From the NCBI GenBank assembly GCA_001647635.1, contig CP014761.1, forward strand, positions 744,001-808,000: a DNA stretch of 64,000 bases, written 5' to 3'. Made by a program: the position numbers and the translations under genes. This document shows positions 60,024-64,000 of the stretch, piece by piece; the stretch's first letter is position 1; each line of letters opens with the position of its first letter. The notes under the pieces are model-generated. The model was not told where the DNA came from, made no database searches, and saw only the letters and a program-made list of their open reading frames with translations. The DNA comes from Leifsonia xyli. Lineage in GTDB: Bacteria > Actinomycetota > Actinomycetes > Actinomycetales > Microbacteriaceae.

Positions 60024-60806
60024 CTACTTGGTAGACGAGGTGGGACGGGCGTTCGTGACGGGCTTCTGAGGGAATTGCACCTTCACGACGAACCACGTCA
60101 CGAGGAGGAGCGGAGCGTAGAGCGGGACGCCCATGAGCAGCTTGGTGAGCGCGAGCGCGCTGGTCGCCTCGTCGGTGTGCGCCAGATACAGCGGCACCTG
60201 CACCACGAGGCGGGCCGCGAACAGCAGGAACCACAGGAAGGTCAGCGCCTGCATGACCCGGAACTTCCGCTTGTCCTTGCGCCACGCGATGCCGTCGCCC
60301 ATCAGGTAGCCGGCCGCGAGACCGATGATCGGCCAGCGCACGAGCATAGAGATCAGGATGCCCGCGGCGTACGCGGCGTTCGTCCAGATCCCGAGGAGGA
60401 AGTTGTCCTCGCCGCGCCCCGTGATGAGCGCGAGGATCGCGGAGATGCCGACGCCGATGAGGCCCGCTAGCGCCTGCGTCACCGGCGTCTTGCCGATGAT
60501 GCGGACGACCGTGAAGACGATCGCCACCGCCACCGAGCATCCGATCGACAGCGGCACGTTCTGAGTGAACGTGAAGAGCACGAGGAAGACCAGGCCGGGG
60601 AGGATGGTCTCGCAGAGCCCGCGGATGCCGCCGAGCGCGCCCAGGAGCGCCGCGCCGGTCGACGAGTCGTCCTCGGCGAGCTGGCCGAGACCGGAACGGC
60701 GCGCGGCGGCGGCGATGCTCTCGCCGAGACCGGGCGCGGGAGTCTGCGTCTCGGCGCTGTCGTCCGGCTGAGGGATCGGGCGCTCGGGGCGCTCCTCGTG
60801 GGTCAT
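60024..60806 (-). CDS. DUF3159 family membrane protein
   Basis: About 260 aa; a Pro/Glu-rich cytosolic N-terminus then six hydrophobic segments (LCETILPGLVFLVLFTFTQN, IGVGISAILALITGRGEDNF, VMQALTFLWFLLFAARLVVQVPLYLA). Matches the actinobacterial DUF3159 pattern. It follows DUF3710 and dut on the same strand, the usual Micrococcales order. ATG 60806 is preferred to a GTG two codons upstream. Unknown role. Confidence 0.88.
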   Translation of the reverse strand: MTHEERPERPIPQPDDSAETQTPAPGLGESIAAAARRSGLGQLAEDDSSTGAALLGALGGIRGLCETILPGLVFLVLFTFTQNVPLSIGCSVAVAIVFTVVRIIGKTPVTQALAGLIGVGISAILALITGRGEDNFLLGIWTNAAYAAGILISMLVRWPIIGLAAGYLMGDGIAWRKDKRKFRVMQALTFLWFLLFAARLVVQVPLYLAHTDEATSALALTKLLMGVPLYAPLLLVTWFVVKVQFPQKPVTNARPTSSTK

Positions 60807-60815
60807 GTCCACGCC

Positions 60816-61487
60816 TTAAAGAGAGGAGTAGTCGTTCTCGCTGCCGGTCGTCGGCGCGGCCGGCATCCGGAGCGGAATGAGGTCGCGGGGCGGCATGGGC
60901 ACCGACCCGCGCACCACGACGATGCTGCGGAAGAGGTCTTCGACCAGCGCCGCGGCCTCCGGCTGCACCGCCGCATCGCCCGCGATGACGCCGCGCAGGA
61001 ACCAGCGCGGCCCGTCGACGCCGATGAAGCGCGCGACGCGCGTCTCCACCGCGCCGCCCGCGGCCGCCGCAACGGGGATCTCGGCCACGAGCTCCGGACC
61101 GAAGGCGCCCTCGCGCTCGGTGACCCGGCCGCCCTGGCGCTGGATCTGGTCGGTGATCTGCTCGCGGATCTCGTGCCACAGCCCGGTCGATCGGGGAGCG
61201 GCGAACGGCTGCACCTGGAGCGTGGAGCCGGCGTAGTCGAGCCCGACCGCGACGACGCGCTGCGTCTCCTCCTCGACCTCGAGGCGCAGGTGCAGGCCCT
61301 CGCGCGGCAGGATCTTCACGCCGCCGAGGTCGACATAGGGACGGACCGGGTTGGCCTCGCTCTCGTCGAGCGGCCCCTCGGTCTCGCGGTCCTCCGGGGC
61401 CGACTTCTCGAACTCCACGGCGTCGCCCTGCTGCTCGAGCTCGGCGTCGCCGCCGGCCCCGCGAGGGGTGTCGCTGATGTCGCTCAC
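60816..61487 (-). CDS. DUF3710 family protein
   Basis: 223 aa from a GTG that overlaps the dut stop (GTGA). Acidic N-terminal segment, then VDLGGVKILPREGLHLRLEVEEETQ, LQVQPFAAPRSTGLWHEIREQI and VRFIGVDGPRWFLRGVIAG-type sequence (ARFIGVDGPRWFLRGVI), the DUF3710 core. No membrane helix. Function unknown; conserved neighbour of dut in actinobacteria. Confidence 0.92.
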   Translation of the reverse strand: MSDISDTPRGAGGDAELEQQGDAVEFEKSAPEDRETEGPLDESEANPVRPYVDLGGVKILPREGLHLRLEVEEETQRVVAVGLDYAGSTLQVQPFAAPRSTGLWHEIREQITDQIQRQGGRVTEREGAFGPELVAEIPVAAAAGGAVETRVARFIGVDGPRWFLRGVIAGDAAVQPEAAALVEDLFRSIVVVRGSVPMPPRDLIPLRMPAAPTTGSENDYSSL

Positions 61488-61942
61488 GCGTGTTCTCCTG
61501 CCTCGGTGACGGTGTACCCGGACGAGCCGAAGCCCGCGCTGCCGCGGTGGCTGTCCGGGAGGGTGTCGACGGGGACGAACCGGGCGCGCGTGACCGGCAT
61601 GACGATCAGCTGGGCGATCCGGTCGCCGACGGCGATATCGTACGGCATCGACCTGTCGGTATTGAGGAGGGTGACCTTGATCTCGCCGCGGTAGCCCGCG
61701 TCCACGGTGCCCGGCGCGTTCACGATGGTGATCCCGTGGCGCATGGCCAGGCCGCTGCGCGGGACGACGAACGCCGCGTATCCGTCGGGCAGGGCGATGG
61801 AGACCCCGGTCGGCATGGTGAACCGCTCCCCCGGCCCGAGCGCGACGGCCTCCGCGGCGCTGAGGTCGGCGCCGGCATCCCCGGGGTGCGCATAGGCGGG
61901 CGGGAAGGCGGCCACGATCGGGACATCGACGGTATCGGTCAC
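61484..61942 (-). CDS. dut: Deoxyuridine 5-triphosphate nucleotidohydrolase
   Basis: Hydrolyses dUTP to dUMP, keeping uracil out of DNA. 152 aa trimeric-type dUTPase with motifs in order: HPGDAGADLSA (I), PRSGLAMRHGI (II), GTVDAGYRGEIKVTLLNTD (III), RIAQLIVMPV (IV) and RGSAGFGSSG (V, the flexible P-loop-like tail). Complete. Divergent from the DUF3093 gene. Confidence 0.97.
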   Translation of the reverse strand: MTDTVDVPIVAAFPPAYAHPGDAGADLSAAEAVALGPGERFTMPTGVSIALPDGYAAFVVPRSGLAMRHGITIVNAPGTVDAGYRGEIKVTLLNTDRSMPYDIAVGDRIAQLIVMPVTRARFVPVDTLPDSHRGSAGFGSSGYTVTEAGEHA

Positions 61943-61982
61943 GTGTCAGAGGGTAGTGCAGAAGTCTGGTCGAATAGAGGAC

Positions 61983-62429
61983 ATGGACCTGTACCGAGAG
62001 CGGCTCTGGGCGACGCCCTGGCTGTTCATCTCCACCCTGCTCGTGATCCCCGCGATCATGCTCGTCTTCGCGCCGATCAATTTCGCGGTCGGGGTCGTGC
62101 TGGCGATCGTCGTGTACGTCGCCTGGGCGATCTTCCTGGTCGCGACGGCGCCGACCATCCGCGTGACGGAGGACGAGTTGATCGCCGGCAGCGCGCGCAT
62201 CCCGCTGACCCTCGTCGGCGAGCCGGTCGCCTTCCACGGGGAGGACGCGTCGCTGGAGCGCGGACGTCGGCTGGACGCGCGGGCCTGGCTGCTCATCCGC
62301 GGCTGGATCAAGCCTGTGGTGAAGGTGCCGGTGCTGGACGCGGACGACCCGGCGCCCTACTGGCTCCTCTCAACAAGAAACCCGGACCAGCTGGTCCGGG
62401 TTCTCGGTGAGGCTCGACGCGTGTCGTGA
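61983..62429 (+). CDS. DUF3093 family membrane protein
   Basis: 148 aa from ATG 61983 (MDLYRERLWATPWLFISTLL). Two membrane helices in the first 65 residues, then a cytosolic domain with VTEDELIAGSARIPLTLVG, DARAWLLIRGWIKPVVKVPV and PYWLLSTRNPDQLVRVL, the DUF3093 signature. Its 3-prime end meets that of the DUF4193 gene. Actinobacteria-specific; function unknown. Confidence 0.9.
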   Translation: MDLYRERLWATPWLFISTLLVIPAIMLVFAPINFAVGVVLAIVVYVAWAIFLVATAPTIRVTEDELIAGSARIPLTLVGEPVAFHGEDASLERGRRLDARAWLLIRGWIKPVVKVPVLDADDPAPYWLLSTRNPDQLVRVLGEARRVS

Positions 62430-62430
62430 G

Positions 62431-62723
62431 TTATGCCGCGCACTCCACGCAGATCGGCCCGAGCTTCGTCTCGTGGTCGATCTGCGAGCGGTGCTTCACC
62501 AGGAAGCAGTTCACGCAGGTGAACTCGTCCGCCTGGGGAGGCAGCACGACGACGTCGAGGTCGAGGTCAGAGAGGTCGGCACCGGGGAGCTCGTATCCGC
62601 CGGGTTGTCGGCGTCCTCGACGTCGACGACGCCCGACATCTTGTCCGGGACACGCTCCTTGAGGGCCTCGATCGACTCGGAGTCGTCCTCGGTCTTCCGC
62701 GGTGCGTCGTAATCGGTTGCCAT
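62431..62723 (-). CDS. DUF4193 zinc-ribbon-like protein, frameshifted
   Basis: Repaired length is about 98 aa. The 5-prime part reads MATDYDAPRKTEDDSESIEAL...MSGVVDVEDADNP; after 62600 the frame changes to GGYELPGADLSDLDLDVVVL, with CVNC and CVEC separated by about 19 residues, a likely zinc ribbon. One G missing in the AACCCGGCGGATAC stretch (which should read CCCGGGCGG) explains the break. The family is almost universal and strongly conserved in actinobacteria, so an assembly error is more likely than loss. Confidence 0.85.
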
Positions 62724-62927
62724 GCCCATCCACTTCTCGTCGTAACGGCCGATTCTCGCAATCGGCGGCCATAGTTTGCATCAATCGCCACTGAATAGCA
62801 AAACCATTCAGGAGCCTTTCAGCGATTGCTGGATGTGCAACTTCCGGCACGCCCGCGGTATTCCCCGGAATGCCTTCTCTCCCGTGTCATTCTGGGGCGG
62901 TACAGACGAGCTCGGAAGGCACTCCAC

Positions 62928-64000
62928 ATGCAGGATCTGAAGGTCATCGGGGTCGAGAACGGCGCACTGGTCGCCGTCGGCGACGACGGTGAGCGTTTCC
63001 GCATCGCCGTCGACGAGGCGCTGCAGTCGAAAGTGCGGCAGGTGCGCCAGGAGGCGCCCGCCGACGCCCCCAAACTCTCTCCGCGCGAGGTCCAGGCGCA
63101 CATCCGCTCCGGCATGTCAGCCGAGGACGTCGCGGCCGTGACGGGAGCGCCGCTGGAGTACGTCCAGCGTTTCGAGGGACCGATCATCGCGGAGCGCGAG
63201 CACATCGTCGCGAGCGCCCTCAGCGTCCCCGTGCACACCACCGACGCCGTCGACCCGCTCGGCGAGGGCGAGACCTTCGGGTCCGTCATCCGCGATCGGC
63301 TGGCCTCCCTCGGCGTCGCCGGCGAGCGCTGGGCGAGCTGGAAGGACAGCGAGACCGGCTGGATCGTGAAGCTCGAGTTCACCGCCGACACGATCGACCA
63401 CGACGCGCGCTGGTCGTACGACGCCCGCAAGCACGCGCTGGCTCCGCTCAACTCCGAGGCGACCACGCTGTCCCAGGCGGGCGAGCTGCGCGGCGGGGCG
63501 CTCATCCCCCGCCTGCGTGCGGTGCTGCCGCACGAGGGCGAGCCGGACACGTCCCGCTTCGACAGCGGCGCTTTCACCTTCCCGGCGCCGTCGGTCGATC
63601 TACTCGGTCCCGAGATCACCCAGCCCATCGAGCCGCTGCCGCAGGGCCGCATCCCGGGGGCCAACAACTCCATTCCCGTGTCGGCCATGAAGCGCGCCGA
63701 CGAGGGCGCCCCGCGCGACCTGCACCAGACGGCCGACCTGCTGGAGGCGCTGCGCCGCCGCCGGGGCGAGCGCGAGGCCGCCACCTACGACGACCGCGGG
63801 TCGGCGCCCGAGGCTCCGGTCCACGCCGAGTCGCCGGTCGCGTCTCCGCAGGAGCCGACGCCGTCGGTGTCGCCGTTCCGTGTCGTGGATCGTCCGCCTG
63901 TCGCCGAGCAGCCCCCGCTGCCTCTGGATGTGCCCGCGCCACCGGCCACCCCGGCGCCGTCGAACAACGACTCCGGCCCGCAGCCGTCGACCCGCAAGAA
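62928..64000 (+). CDS. sepH: Septation protein SepH, 3-prime end beyond window
   Basis: At least 357 aa, open to the window end. N-terminal DUF3071 domain: MQDLKVIGVENGALVAVGDDGERFRIAVDEAL, then an HTH-like KLSPREVQAHIRSGMSAEDVAAVTGAPLEYV and RFEGPIIAEREHIVASAL; a second conserved block VRDRLASLGV-type (SVIRDRLASLGVAGERWASWKD) follows. The C-terminal part is disordered and Pro-rich. SepH promotes FtsZ assembly and division in actinobacteria (established in Streptomyces and mycobacteria). ATG has GGAAGGC upstream. Confidence 0.95.
   Translation, partial: MQDLKVIGVENGALVAVGDDGERFRIAVDEALQSKVRQVRQEAPADAPKLSPREVQAHIRSGMSAEDVAAVTGAPLEYVQRFEGPIIAEREHIVASALSVPVHTTDAVDPLGEGETFGSVIRDRLASLGVAGERWASWKDSETGWIVKLEFTADTIDHDARWSYDARKHALAPLNSEATTLSQAGELRGGALIPRLRAVLPHEGEPDTSRFDSGAFTFPAPSVDLLGPEITQPIEPLPQGRIPGANNSIPVSAMKRADEGAPRDLHQTADLLEALRRRRGEREAATYDDRGSAPEAPVHAESPVASPQEPTPSVSPFRVVDRPPVAEQPPLPLDVPAPPATPAPSNNDSGPQPSTRK

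Overview
The window is high-GC chromosomal DNA (roughly 70% G+C by eye) from an actinobacterium, most likely family Microbacteriaceae and close to Leifsonia. The placement is an inference from gene content: a SepH-type septation protein, DUF3093, DUF3159, DUF3710, DUF4193 and DUF3000 proteins, a proteobacterial-style FadA/FadB pair, a PdxR-PdxST vitamin B6 locus, and the order rpsD / DUF948 / alaS / ruvX / mltG / aroE. No phage, insertion sequence, CRISPR array or plasmid origin was seen.

Layout. 1-7.3 kb (minus strand): rpsD, two small envelope-type proteins, alaS, ruvX, mltG, aroE. 7.5-14.4 kb: rarA, a membrane-anchored cyclophilin, a DUF349 coiled-coil protein, an AbiEi-like protein, bifunctional relA and a rhodanese. 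14.4-22.3 kb (minus): secF-secD-yajC, ruvBAC, yebC, pdxTS. 22.4-27.2 kb: pdxR, pdxY, a HIT hydrolase and thrS. 27.4-31.8 kb: two convergent secreted enzymes, a GH25 lysozyme with cell-wall-binding repeats and an S53 (sedolisin) protease. 31.9-35.6 kb: a less conserved stretch with an amine-oxidase-like flavoprotein, a glycolipid-binding-domain protein, a decayed acetyltransferase, two small membrane proteins and four tRNA genes (Val-GAC, Cys-GCA, Gly-GCC, Val-CAC). 35.6-40.4 kb: DedA, a LysM-like lipoprotein, a PemK/MazF-like protein, a degenerate Amt paralogue and amtB. 40.6-46.6 kb: DUF4326, sufE, a thiosulfate/3-mercaptopyruvate sulfurtransferase, a ZapE-type ATPase, a hydrolase, DUF3000 and RNase D. 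46.7-50 kb: fadA-fadB. 50.1-57.5 kb: aldo-keto reductase/MerR, dxs, a stand-alone Abi/HEPN-like gene, acnA. 57.6-64 kb: a P-type cation ATPase, DUF3159, DUF3710, dut, DUF3093, DUF4193 and sepH, which runs off the window.

The readable physiology is mostly housekeeping: translation, protein export, recombination, the stringent response, PLP synthesis with its own regulator, ammonium uptake with a GlnR-type box, fatty-acid beta-oxidation, isoprenoid precursor synthesis and the TCA cycle. The most informative regulatory sites are an 11-bp direct repeat between pdxR and pdxS, a perfect GTnAC-N6-GAAAC element upstream of amtB, and a textbook 19-bp-spacer MerR promoter that appears to give a leaderless merR transcript.

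A caution applies to the whole sequence. Six otherwise intact genes (aroE, mltG, the LysM-like lipoprotein, the Amt paralogue, the P-type ATPase and the DUF4193 gene) contain what look like single-base deletions, seven in all; the better-localised ones sit in short G or C runs. Residual assembly errors explain this better than decay, so affected coordinates are given for the whole reconstructed gene. I found no convincing large undescribed system. The best candidates for something new are the Amt-like paralogue lacking both pore histidines and the lone HEPN-motif gene between dxs and acnA.
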